A DNA stretch of 64,000 nucleotides from Psychromicrobium lacuslunae (GTDB lineage: Bacteria; Actinomycetota; Actinomycetes; Actinomycetales; Micrococcaceae). Shown here piece by piece: positions 1 through 7,978 of this stretch (position 1 is the stretch's first letter; each line of letters opens with the position of its first letter). The translations under genes were made by a program, and so were the position numbers. The stretch covers positions 558,001 to 622,000 of the forward strand of contig NZ_CP011005.1 of NCBI RefSeq assembly GCF_000950575.1, in the 5' to 3' direction. The notes below the pieces were generated by a model. The model did not search any database and was not told where the DNA came from. It worked only from the letters and a program-made list of their open reading frames with translations.

Positions 1-1326
1 CTGAGCTTCAGCGACGGATCGGCGCTGACCGCCGATGATGTCGCCTTCACCCTGACCCTGCTGAACGACTCCAGCTACGCGGGCGGAGTCGACTTCAGCA
101 AGATCGTCATAGACGGCACCGATGAATACCGCAAGGGCACCGCGAGCAGCCTCAAAGGCATCCAGGTGATTGACCCCAAGACTATTAAGATCACCACCAA
201 GAAGCCCAATCCACTGGCCCTGACCACGCTGGGCGGTCCGGTGATCTCGAAGGCTTATTACGGTAAGGGTTATTCGAAGGGGCACCTGGATTACCTCAAG
301 GAGCTCTATGGCAAACCGCTCGGTGCTGGCCCTTATGGGCTGGAGAAATATGTCGAAGGCCAGGAGATCCGCTACACCGCGAATGAGCATTACTACGCGG
401 GAAAGCCAGCCATCAAGACGTTGATCTTTAAGGTGCTAGGCAGCGATACGGCCCTGCAGAACTTCCAGAACGGTGATATCGACCAGGGCGGTTTCGGCAG
501 TGATCCGGCCACCTTGGACAAACTGAAGGGACTCGGGTTCGCCAATGTCCGTTCTCGGGTGATTTCCGACTTTGGCGCTATCTGGGTCAATAACGAAAAA
601 CCTGCGCTTGCCGATACTAAGGTGCGTCAAGCGCTCTACTACGGCCTGGATCGGCAGCAGATCGTTGACGCCAAATTCAAGGGACTCGGTCAGGTGGCGG
701 ACGTGCTCGCCGCACCGCCGCTGTGGTCCTACACCACCACCGGTGTCACACACTATGGATACGATCCGCAGAAGGCCGGCGAATTGCTCGATCAAGCCGG
801 CTGGAAAGCGGGTGCCAATGGCATCAGGGAGAAGGATGGCAAGAAGCTCAGCCTGTCTTACATCACCACCAAGCAGGACGATCCGGTGATCCCGATCGCC
901 AAGCAGAGCTACCAGAGCGTTGGTATTGACTTTGTCCCGGAGGTACTCGATTCGAATACCGCCTTCGAACGCTTGAACAAGGGCGACTACGATCTCGCAG
1001 GCTTCCGCAGCAATGGACTGGGCGACCCCGACGATGCTGTCTCGGAGTTCGGCAGTGATGACCCCTCGGTTAACCTCAGCCACTACAAGAATCCCGAGGT
1101 GAAAGCGCTGATTGCGAAGGGAACGTCTACCTTCGATCAAGCCGAACGGCAGAAGGTCTACACCGAGCTGTATCAGAAGCTCAGCCAGGACCCGCCGATC
1201 ATCCTGCTGGACTACCGAAAGTCACTTTCGGCCTGGAACGCGCGGATTGAAAACGGAGAGTTGTACTCCACCGGAGATTCCGATGCGGCGCTATCACTCG
1301 CCAAGCTGAAGATCGCGGCTAAGTAA
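1..1326 (+). CDS. Peptide ABC transporter substrate-binding protein (5' truncated)
   Basis: This is the extracellular solute-binding protein of an ABC importer for oligo- or dipeptides (SBP_bac_5 family). The frame is open from base 1, so the start and the expected lipoprotein signal lie outside the window; 441 residues are visible. The frame begins with FSDGSALTADDVAFTL, the family motif that normally sits about 100 residues into the precursor, so most of the ligand-binding fold is present. A later stretch (YYGLDRQQIVDAKF, KAGELLDQAGWK) matches the second lobe. It is followed, after a 75 bp gap holding a strong hairpin, by two permeases and two ATPases in the same orientation, the standard dpp/opp order. 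The ligand cannot be told from sequence. Confidence 0.93.
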   Translation: MSFSDGSALTADDVAFTLTLLNDSSYAGGVDFSKIVIDGTDEYRKGTASSLKGIQVIDPKTIKITTKKPNPLALTTLGGPVISKAYYGKGYSKGHLDYLKELYGKPLGAGPYGLEKYVEGQEIRYTANEHYYAGKPAIKTLIFKVLGSDTALQNFQNGDIDQGGFGSDPATLDKLKGLGFANVRSRVISDFGAIWVNNEKPALADTKVRQALYYGLDRQQIVDAKFKGLGQVADVLAAPPLWSYTTTGVTHYGYDPQKAGELLDQAGWKAGANGIREKDGKKLSLSYITTKQDDPVIPIAKQSYQSVGIDFVPEVLDSNTAFERLNKGDYDLAGFRSNGLGDPDDAVSEFGSDDPSVNLSHYKNPEVKALIAKGTSTFDQAERQKVYTELYQKLSQDPPIILLDYRKSLSAWNARIENGELYSTGDSDAALSLAKLKIAAK

Positions 1327-1343
1327 CTTCGGCTGAGCGGTCT

Positions 1344-1381
1344 GCCGCCGAGACACACGCAGTTTACGGTGTCTCGGCGGC
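1344..1381 (+). promoter_or_regulatory. Intercistronic hairpin between binding protein and permease genes
   Basis: Bases 1344-1356 and 1369-1381 are perfect 13-bp inverted repeats (GCCGCCGAGACAC and its complement) around a 12-nt loop, 18 bp after the stop of the binding protein gene. There is no T-run, so it is not a standard terminator. In ABC operons such hairpins often stabilise the upstream message, letting the binding protein be made in excess over the membrane parts. That role is inferred here. Confidence 0.7.
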
Positions 1382-1401
1382 CGCTCCGGCCTGGAAATCC
1401 T

Positions 1402-2373
1402 ATGACTCGTTTTCTGCTCAAGCGCTTCGCCCTCATGGCACTCCTGCTGTTCGGTGTCTCGGTGCTGATCTTCTTGTTGTTCGCGTTGATGCCCGGTGAC
1501 TATTTCAGTTCCAATCGGCAGCTCACCCCGCAGCGAAAGGCTGAGCTGCGCGCTCTCAACGGGCTGGACCAGCCACTCTGGCTGAGATACCTTGGCTGGC
1601 TCTGGAACATGCTGCGTGGCGAATTCGGCTACTCCTTGGCTTACAGCCGACCGGTCACCGAACTGATCGGCCCGCTATTGTTCAACTCTTTTCTGGTTGC
1701 CGTCGCGGCTTTCATTTTGACCTGGTTGATCTCCATTGTCAGCGGGGTGCTGAGTGCGACGAAGCAGTACTCCTGGTTTGATCGACTGGTCACCATTTGG
1801 CTCTTCGCTTCGCTATCGGTGCCTTCCTTTTTCGTTGGCTTGCTGATGATCAAATTCTTCGCTGTCGATCTGCATTGGCTGCCCACCGGCGGGATGCTCA
1901 ATACCGGCAGCACCTCGACGGGCATCGAACAGGTGATAGAGATCGGCTGGCATATGGTGTTGCCGGTGGCCATTCTGACCTTCCTCGGGGTAGGCTCGCT
2001 GACCCGCTATTTCCGCTCTGGCATGCTTGACGTGCTGCGCGCCGACTTCATTCGGACCGCTCGCGCCAAAGGACTGGCTGAGCGGTCGGTGGTCTTCGGG
2101 CATGCGTTGCGGAACGCTTTATTACCGGCGATCACCTTATTGGGTTTTGAACTGCCCGGTTTGTTCGCCGGCGCGATTATCACCGAGCAAGTGTTTAACT
2201 GGCCGGGCATTGGCCGGATGCAATTGGAGTCGGTGCAGACCCGGGATTATGCGGTGCTAATGACTATCACCATGCTGCTGGCGTTCCTGACCATCGTCGG
2301 CAGTTTTATCGCTGATGTGCTCTATGCGGTGGCTGATCCACGGGTGCGTTTGGTCGAAGCGAGACAGCGATGA
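1402..2373 (+). CDS. Peptide ABC transporter permease (DppB/OppB type)
   Basis: Inner-membrane permease of the peptide importer, 323 residues with the usual six predicted membrane segments. The first spans about residues 7-31 (LMALLLFGVSVLIFLLFALM). The EAA-type cytoplasmic loop that contacts the ATPase is visible as DFIRTARAKGLAERSVVFGHALRNALLP. The ATG at 1402 is chosen over an upstream GTG at 1369 because the protein then begins with the family-typical M-x-R-F-L-L-K-R and has a GGAAA just upstream. The stop overlaps the start of the next permease gene (ATGA), so the two are probably translationally coupled. Confidence 0.93.
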   Translation: MTRFLLKRFALMALLLFGVSVLIFLLFALMPGDYFSSNRQLTPQRKAELRALNGLDQPLWLRYLGWLWNMLRGEFGYSLAYSRPVTELIGPLLFNSFLVAVAAFILTWLISIVSGVLSATKQYSWFDRLVTIWLFASLSVPSFFVGLLMIKFFAVDLHWLPTGGMLNTGSTSTGIEQVIEIGWHMVLPVAILTFLGVGSLTRYFRSGMLDVLRADFIRTARAKGLAERSVVFGHALRNALLPAITLLGFELPGLFAGAIITEQVFNWPGIGRMQLESVQTRDYAVLMTITMLLAFLTIVGSFIADVLYAVADPRVRLVEARQR

Positions 2374-3338
2374 GCGGCGATCTGATCCTTTCCGGGGCGG
2401 AGGAGCCCGGCTTCGAGTCTGCCAAGCCGGTCGATCCGGCGCCGCCTCGCTCAACCCGAAACGGCCGCCGTCGCTCGCTCTGGTCAGAATCCTTTGCTCG
2501 TTTACTTCGCAACCCGGCTGCAGCGATCAGCCTCGGCATCTTGCTGGCGATGCTACTTTTCAGTTTCTTGGGACCGTTCCTCACCGGCCACAGCGGCGAG
2601 CAGATTAACCTGCGGATCGCTTACCGGCCGCCGAGTGCCAATCACTGGCTGGGTACGGATTCCTACGGCCGAGACGTGCTCACCCGGTTAATGCTGGCTG
2701 GCAGAATCTCCCTTACCATTGGGGTTGCCTCGATGCTGCTGTCGTTGGTGCCGGGGACTTTGCTCGGCATCGTCGCCGGTTATTACCGGGGTGTCATCGA
2801 TGCTGTGGTGATGCGTATCGCCGATCTGCTGATGTCGATCCCAGGCCTGCCACTGCTGATTGTGATTGCCGCGGTGCTCTCGGAACTGAAATTCCCGCCG
2901 GACTCCCGGATCTACGTGGTGATGGTTTTGCTGAGCATTATTGGCTGGCCTGGGCTAGCTAGGCTGATCCGCGGCCAGGTACTTTCGCTGCGTGAGACGC
3001 CCTACATGCAAGCCACCGAAGTGCTCGGTCTGAGTGCTTTCTCACGCCAGTTCCGCCATTTGCTGCCCAATGTGATGCCATTACTGATTGTGGTGGCTAC
3101 CCTGGGCACGGCTTCTGGCATCCTGAGCGAGTCGGCGCTCAGCTTCCTCGGCCTTGGAGTGATGCCGCCGAACGCTTCCTGGGGCAATATGATTGGCGCC
3201 GCGACGAATCTGATCGACTTCGAACAGCATCTTTGGTTGTGGATTCCGCCCGGCGTAGCGCTACTGGTTACGGTCGCCGCGATTAATGTTTTGGGCGACC
3301 GGCTACGCGATATCTTCGACCCGAGGATGCGGAAATGA
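2370..3338 (+). CDS. Peptide ABC transporter permease (DppC/OppC type)
   Basis: Second permease subunit, 322 residues. A cytoplasmic N-terminal tail of about 45 residues precedes the first membrane segment (SLGILLAMLLFSFLG). The OppC-type motif HWLGTDSYGRDVLTRLM follows, and the EAA loop is seen in YMQATEVLGLSAFSRQFRHLLPN. It overlaps its neighbours by 4 bp at both ends (ATGA), so it is co-translated with the other permease and with the first ATPase. Family assignment is secure; the substrate is unknown. Confidence 0.93.
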   Translation: MSGDLILSGAEEPGFESAKPVDPAPPRSTRNGRRRSLWSESFARLLRNPAAAISLGILLAMLLFSFLGPFLTGHSGEQINLRIAYRPPSANHWLGTDSYGRDVLTRLMLAGRISLTIGVASMLLSLVPGTLLGIVAGYYRGVIDAVVMRIADLLMSIPGLPLLIVIAAVLSELKFPPDSRIYVVMVLLSIIGWPGLARLIRGQVLSLRETPYMQATEVLGLSAFSRQFRHLLPNVMPLLIVVATLGTASGILSESALSFLGLGVMPPNASWGNMIGAATNLIDFEQHLWLWIPPGVALLVTVAAINVLGDRLRDIFDPRMRK

Positions 3339-4294
3339 GCGCCAAAAACAGCCTCTTGCAGGTGCAAAATTTGAGCATCAGCTTCCCGGCTGCTCCCTCG
3401 CAAGCCAGTCCAGGGCAACGCAGCCGGGCGCGCACGGCAGCATCGCGACTGGTGGTTGACGATATTAGCTTCGAAGTGGCCGCGGGCGAGGTGCTGGGTA
3501 TTGTGGGGGAGTCGGGCTCGGGGAAGAGCCTGACCGCCTTATCGGTGCTCAAATTAGTGGACGAGCCCGGCGAGATCTCTGCTGGACGGATACTTTTCGA
3601 CGGCGACGATGTGCTCAGCATGCGGCGAACCGCCCTGCAACGGCTGCGCGGGGCCGAAGTGGGGATGATCTTTCAGGAACCGATGCGTTCGCTCAACCCG
3701 GTTTTCACCATTGGCCGCCAGCTGATCGAGACCGTCCGGGCGCATCAATCTGTTTCGCGCCGGGAAGCTCATCAGCTCTCTGTCGACTGGCTGGCGCGGG
3801 TTGGCTTACCCGACCCGGCACGGGTGATGCGGGCTTATCCTCACGAGTTGTCCGGCGGCATGTTACAGCGGACCATGATTGCCATCGCGCTGTGTTGCAA
3901 TCCGCGGCTGCTCATTGCCGATGAACCGACAACAGCGCTCGATGTGACGATTCAAGCCCAAATTCTCGACCTGCTGCTTGAGCTGCGCGACGAGACAGGA
4001 ATGGCCATTCTGTTCATCACCCACGACCTCGGCGTGATCGCGGAAGTCGCGGATTCCGTGCTGGTGATGTACGACGGTCAGATTGTAGAGCGCGCCAATG
4101 TCTTCGCCCTTTTCGATCGACCGCAGCACCCCTACACCGAGGCCCTACTGAGTGCCCGACCGCTTGCCGGACAGCGTCTCGAACGATTGCCGGTGATCTC
4201 GGCGGAAGTGCGGCAACTGGCCTCCCGAGCGGCTGGACCAGGTCTGCCGCCGAGCTTGGCCCGCAGTCAGGCCAGGGCGGAAGGAGAGAGATGA
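3335..4294 (+). CDS. Peptide ABC transporter ATP-binding protein (DppD type)
   Basis: Cytoplasmic ATPase that powers the importer, 319 residues. Walker A is GESGSGKS at residues 58-65, the signature LSGGM at 172-176 (M in the last position is common in DppD proteins), and Walker B LLIADE at 192-197. A C-terminal region typical of oligopeptide transporter ATPases (HPYTEALLSARP) is present. An extra polar stretch of about 17 residues separates the first beta strand from the Walker A region, which is slightly unusual. The start overlaps the preceding permease stop and the stop overlaps the next ATPase start. Confidence 0.93.
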   Translation: MSAKNSLLQVQNLSISFPAAPSQASPGQRSRARTAASRLVVDDISFEVAAGEVLGIVGESGSGKSLTALSVLKLVDEPGEISAGRILFDGDDVLSMRRTALQRLRGAEVGMIFQEPMRSLNPVFTIGRQLIETVRAHQSVSRREAHQLSVDWLARVGLPDPARVMRAYPHELSGGMLQRTMIAIALCCNPRLLIADEPTTALDVTIQAQILDLLLELRDETGMAILFITHDLGVIAEVADSVLVMYDGQIVERANVFALFDRPQHPYTEALLSARPLAGQRLERLPVISAEVRQLASRAAGPGLPPSLARSQARAEGER

Positions 4295-5220
4295 TGGCTG
4301 AGCTGGCAACGACCGATACTCCGCCGCTCTTTGCGGCGCAGAACATCGTCAAAGTATTTCGTTCCCGGGGCGGCCTGGGCCGCCAGCCGTCGGAGTTGCG
4401 GGCGGTTGACGGGGTTAGCCTCAGCGTCCGCAAGGGCGAGATTGTGGGCCTGGTCGGTGAATCGGGCAGTGGCAAAACCAGTTTTGGCCAGTCAGTGATC
4501 AGAATGCACGATCCCAGTTCTGGTTCGGTGCGGTTTAAGGGCGAGGAGATCCTCGAGCTGCCTCGCCCCGAGTTGCGTCGTTTGCGAGCTAGCCTGCAGT
4601 ACATCTTTCAAGATCCCTTCAGCGCGCTGAACCCCAGGTTGTCCATCGCCACCGCGATCGGAGAGCCGATGCGTGCGCATGGGCTGGCTGACCGAGACAA
4701 CGAACGTGAGCGAGCGGCTGCCGTGTTGGAGCAGTGCGGCTTGTCGGCTGAGGCACTTGACCGCTATCCGCATGAGTTCTCCGGCGGTCAACGGCAACGC
4801 ATCGTGATCGCCAGGGCGATGGCCTTGCAACCCGAATTCGTGGTGGCCGATGAACCGGTTTCTGCGCTGGATGTTTCGGTGCAGGGGCAGATCCTCAACC
4901 TGCTCAGTGATTTGCGCGACCAGCAGGGCACTTCGTTCCTGTTCATTTCGCATGACTTGAGCGTGGTCGAACACCTTTGCACTTCGTTGGCGATTATGTA
5001 CCGCGGCAGAGTGGTCGAGCAGGGGAGCAGGGAACAAATCTTTGATACTCCGCGGCATCCTTACACCCAGGAACTGCTGGCAGCCATGCCGGTCAACCAC
5101 CCCAGCCAGCGTGCCACCCGCCGCAGTCGTACGCTGAATCGTGATTGGGATATTCCTGGTGCCGAGCGACCAGAATTACGGGATATCGGCGAGGGCCATT
5201 TGGTGGCGTTGCCTGTTTGA
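4291..5220 (+). CDS. Peptide ABC transporter ATP-binding protein (DppF type)
   Basis: Second ATPase of the importer, 309 residues. Walker A is GESGSGKT at 56-63, the signature FSGGQ at 163-167, and Walker B VVADE at 184-188. The family C-terminal motif (HPYTQELLAAMP) is followed by a 40-residue tail. The first ATG at 4291 overlaps the preceding stop (ATGA); a second ATG follows directly at 4294. It is the last gene of the operon and converges on the sigma-factor gene with only 10 bp between stops and no visible terminator. Confidence 0.93.
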   Translation: MMAELATTDTPPLFAAQNIVKVFRSRGGLGRQPSELRAVDGVSLSVRKGEIVGLVGESGSGKTSFGQSVIRMHDPSSGSVRFKGEEILELPRPELRRLRASLQYIFQDPFSALNPRLSIATAIGEPMRAHGLADRDNERERAAAVLEQCGLSAEALDRYPHEFSGGQRQRIVIARAMALQPEFVVADEPVSALDVSVQGQILNLLSDLRDQQGTSFLFISHDLSVVEHLCTSLAIMYRGRVVEQGSREQIFDTPRHPYTQELLAAMPVNHPSQRATRRSRTLNRDWDIPGAERPELRDIGEGHLVALPV

Positions 5221-5230
5221 AGCTGGACGG

Positions 5231-6538
5231 CTATGGAACGTACTGTTCGGGCCCCGCGGTAGCCTCTTGAGCACGTTTTAGGTAGGTTTTCTCGGCTGAA
5301 TTCTCTGCCAGTTCAACGGCGCGGTGGTAAGCCCTAAGTGCTTCGTCTGCACGCCCCACCCTTCGTAGCAGATCTGCCCGTGCGCCGTGATACTCAGAGT
5401 AATTGCTCAAACTCTCACTGAGTCGGTTTACCAGGGCTAGACCCACCTCTGCACCGTCGAGCTCGGCCACCGCGATGGCTCGATTGAGCTGGACGATCGG
5501 CGATGGATCTAGACGGCTCAGCTGATCGTAGAGCGCGACGATTTGGGACCAGTCGGTGTCGGCAAAGACAGGGGCAGAAGTGTGCACGGCATTGATCGCC
5601 GCGAGCACTTGATATCGACCGGGCCGCGCGCCGGAGGCCAAGCGCTCGCGGACTAGTTGATGGCCCTCGGCAATCAGATCGCTATCCCACAAGGCGCGGT
5701 CCTGCTCATCGAGCGGTACGAGCTCACCGTCGGGAGAGACTCTCGCCCGCCGTCGCGCCTCGATCAGCAGCATTAGGGCGAGCAGCCCGCTCACTTCGCC
5801 GTCATGGGGCATGAGTTCGTGGATCAGCCGGGTCAGCCGGATCGCTTCGGAGGTCAGCTCGGGGCGGATCGGGGCCGTGTAGATCGGGTCTGTGTAGATC
5901 GGGTCTGTGCGGTTCGCTTCGGTGTCCGCACCAGTGGCCAGATAGCCCTCATTGAAAACTAGGTACAGCACGGCGAGCACCCCGGAGATTCGGCTCGGCA
6001 GATCCTCGGCCAGCGGAACCCGATACGGGATGCGATTGGCTTTGATCTTCGACTTGGCCCGGGTGATCCGTTGCCCCATCGTGCTTTCCTGTACCAGGAA
6101 GGCCCGTGCAATTTCGGGCATGCTCAGCCCGCCCACCATCCGCAGCGTCAGCGCGACCCGGACTTCCATCGCTAGCGCCGGATGGCAGCAGGTGAAGATC
6201 AGCCGCAGCCGGTCATCGTCAAGGGCGCCGGCAGTGTTAGGGGAGTCCGCTGCGGCGTTGTCCTGCAACATCTGCGCCTCCCGGTGCTTTTCGTGACGCT
6301 TGTTCTCGCGCCGGATCCGGTCGATGGCCTTGCGGTTGGCGGTTGTGGTCAACCAAGCACCCGGCCTGGGTGGGACGCCCTCGAGCGGCCAGCGTTCGAC
6401 GGCGGTGGCGAACGCCTCGGCGGCCGACTCTTCGGCGATGTCCAAGTCACCGAATCGCTTCGCCAGCGAGGCAACGACCCGGGCCCATTCTTCTCGATGG
6501 GCCTGGGTGATCGCCTGCTCGACCTGCGCTGCGTCCAT
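5231..6538 (-). CDS. ECF42-type RNA polymerase sigma factor
   Basis: Group-4 sigma factor of 435 residues, far longer than a minimal ECF sigma (about 180-200). Region 2 (DLDIAEESAAEAFATAVERW, about 31-50) and region 4 (LSMPEIARAFLVQESTMGQRI, about 138-158) are followed by a large C-terminal domain with the LYLVFNEGYLAT motif at about 191-202, diagnostic of the ECF42 group. That group has no anti-sigma factor and is encoded beside DGPF/YCII proteins, exactly as here. The start at 6538 lies 12 bp after the YCII stop and has no clear ribosome site, so expression may depend on coupling. A DPIYT pentapeptide repeat interrupts the protein near residue 212. Confidence 0.92.
   Translation of the reverse strand: MDAAQVEQAITQAHREEWARVVASLAKRFGDLDIAEESAAEAFATAVERWPLEGVPPRPGAWLTTTANRKAIDRIRRENKRHEKHREAQMLQDNAAADSPNTAGALDDDRLRLIFTCCHPALAMEVRVALTLRMVGGLSMPEIARAFLVQESTMGQRITRAKSKIKANRIPYRVPLAEDLPSRISGVLAVLYLVFNEGYLATGADTEANRTDPIYTDPIYTAPIRPELTSEAIRLTRLIHELMPHDGEVSGLLALMLLIEARRRARVSPDGELVPLDEQDRALWDSDLIAEGHQLVRERLASGARPGRYQVLAAINAVHTSAPVFADTDWSQIVALYDQLSRLDPSPIVQLNRAIAVAELDGAEVGLALVNRLSESLSNYSEYHGARADLLRRVGRADEALRAYHRAVELAENSAEKTYLKRAQEATAGPEQYVP
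5877..5906 (-). repeat. 15-bp tandem repeat inside the sigma-factor gene
   Basis: Two perfect copies of a 15-bp unit (5877-5891 and 5892-5906 on the plus strand, gtgtagatcgggtct) encode the in-frame repeat DPIYT-DPIYT, followed by a degenerate third unit APIRP. The repeat falls just after the conserved NEGYLAT motif, in a linker, and keeps the frame. Confidence 0.85.
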
Positions 6539-6550
6539 GTATCGGCTCGT

Positions 6551-6874
6551 TTAGAGGAAGGGCCGGATTTCAGTTTTCCGGTTGCAAGCTTGCGATGCCT
6601 CGGTGGCGAGCTGGAGCACGGTGTCGAAGTCGGAGACTTCAAGGATCCAGAAGCCGTTGACGAACTCCTTGGTCTCCGCGAAGGGGCCGTCGGTGACCAG
6701 CGGATTGCCGTCCCGGTTGTCGATGGTGGTGGCTGATTCGGGATTGCTCAGTCCACCTGCGAAGACCCAGTAGCCCTGAGCCTGAAGCTTGTCGTTGAAC
6801 ACATCGATCTCGGCACTGCGGTCATCCATCACCGGGTTGATGGTGTCATTGATAACTGAAACGAGGTACTGCAT
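6551..6874 (-). CDS. YCII/DGPF-domain protein paired with ECF42 sigma
   Basis: Small protein of 107 residues from the YCII-related (DGPF) family. The name-giving motif TDGPFAETKE is present, as is the N-terminal MQYLVSVINDT strand. The ATG at 6874 is chosen because AGAGGAG lies about 10 bp upstream; a longer reading frame to 6994 has no such support. It precedes the ECF42 sigma gene in the same transcript. In this family DGPF proteins are thought to act with the cognate sigma factor, possibly as target or modulator; the biochemical activity is not established. Confidence 0.9.
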   Translation of the reverse strand: MQYLVSVINDTINPVMDDRSAEIDVFNDKLQAQGYWVFAGGLSNPESATTIDNRDGNPLVTDGPFAETKEFVNGFWILEVSDFDTVLQLATEASQACNRKTEIRPFL

Positions 6875-7154
6875 GGGGATCAACTCCTCTGGTTCGGACG
6901 CCCCTCTTAGGCATCCACTTACCCCTACTACGAACGGCCTTGCTCCAATCCGACAGCATGACGAGAAAAGTTTCAAGGTTTTTTGAACATCCAACGCTTA
7001 GCGCGGCAAGGCCCCAAAAAGTGAGAATTTCCTCAAGGTTGATTATCAGTTCGTGCCTTATATAAAATTAATGGTCTAAACAGCTGTCAATCAGTCCGAT
7101 ATATGTTTACCCTAAACAACGAATGGTCAGCCCGATTATGGCAAGGAGTGTCGT

Positions 7155-7493
7155 CTGGAAGGTTCTCAGTCCGTTAAACCGTCTCGCGATATCGGTGATC
7201 TTGTAGGCACCATTGCGCTGGACGCGGTCCTAGTGTTGGCTGGGCTGGCGCTCGCTGTTCTTGCTCTGATCGGCGGAGCATTCGTGGGTGATTCATGCCA
7301 GGCGGGTGGCTGCGGCTTGAAATCGGTCGGTGTCGGCGTCATGATCATCGGCCCGCTGGTGATGGTTTTGGCTGGTATCACGGTTTCGACGGTGGCGCTC
7401 GCATTGCGACGCCTGGCTTGGTGGATCCCGTTGGCGGCTATAGCAGCTGCCGCGTTGCTCTGGTTTTTTGGCATGGCGATGATCGACTCATAA
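7155..7493 (+). CDS. Small multi-pass membrane protein, DUF6264-like, possible CTG start
   Basis: Hydrophobic protein with about three membrane segments and two cysteines spaced DSCQAGGC in the first external loop; it resembles actinobacterial DUF6264 proteins. The only standard start in frame is a GTG at 7233, which would cut into the first membrane helix and has no ribosome site. The reading frame extends upstream as plausible coding sequence (SRDIGDLVGTIALDAVLVLA) to a stop at 7113, with no ATG, GTG or TTG. An AAGGAG at 7143-7148 sits 6 bp before a CTG at 7155, so CTG is proposed as the start (112 residues). GTG 7233 (86 residues) is the conservative alternative. Confidence 0.6.
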   Translation: MEGSQSVKPSRDIGDLVGTIALDAVLVLAGLALAVLALIGGAFVGDSCQAGGCGLKSVGVGVMIIGPLVMVLAGITVSTVALALRRLAWWIPLAAIAAAALLWFFGMAMIDS

Positions 7494-7521
7494 TGCTGAG
7501 CCTGCCGAGAAGGGAACCGCA

Positions 7522-7962
7522 ATGAGCGAATCCCGTCCAACGGTGCGGCCTGTGCTCACCCCGCAACAGCAGCGAGACCAGGAGGTGCTCGACGAGGCCG
7601 TTGCGCGCCGGGCGCTGGGCGAGAAGGTCCGCGCGCTACGCGGCATTCCGGATCGACAGCTTCGCATCTACAGCAAGGCCGAAGCCGGCTTGGCTTGGTT
7701 CCGCACCAGTTCCTCACGAACCGTCCGCTCGCTGACCGGGGTAACCATCCTGTTAGCAATTCTTACCGCTTTGCTCGCTGCCCTGGTCGTCTCTCTGATT
7801 ACTCGTGCTGTTCCCGACTCCGAACTGTTGTGGATACCGATAGTGCTCGCCTCAGCGATGTGGTTAGTGTGCCTGTGGCTTAGCTTCTTGCAAGTTCGGG
7901 CGCGACGGCTGCGCAAAGTGAAATCGCTGCCCGATCCGATGGCGAACAGCGATTTCCTGTAG
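7522..7962 (+). CDS. Hypothetical two-pass membrane protein
   Basis: Protein of 146 residues that I do not recognise. The N-terminal half is charged (QQQRDQEVLDEAVARRALGE, predicted helical). Two membrane segments follow: about residues 75-95 (VTILLAILTALLAALVVSLI) and 102-125 (LLWIPIVLASAMWLVCLWLSF). A basic cytoplasmic tail (RARRLRKVK) closes it. The ATG has AAGGGAA about 8 bp upstream. It lies 28 bp after the preceding membrane protein gene, so the two are likely co-transcribed. No function can be assigned. Confidence 0.8.
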   Translation: MSESRPTVRPVLTPQQQRDQEVLDEAVARRALGEKVRALRGIPDRQLRIYSKAEAGLAWFRTSSSRTVRSLTGVTILLAILTALLAALVVSLITRAVPDSELLWIPIVLASAMWLVCLWLSFLQVRARRLRKVKSLPDPMANSDFL

Positions 7963-7978
7963 CGCGCGGAAGGCTTGG

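Noticed and set aside
436-1140. Minus-strand open frame opposite the peptide-binding protein gene
   Set aside because: The plus strand encodes a well-conserved SBP_bac_5 protein; the antisense product matches nothing and lacks a ribosome site.
6937-6955. Candidate ECF-type promoter (TGTCGG with CGTT on the minus strand) upstream of the YCII gene
   Set aside because: The spacing of about 14 bp is shorter than usual for ECF promoters and the match is too loose to call.
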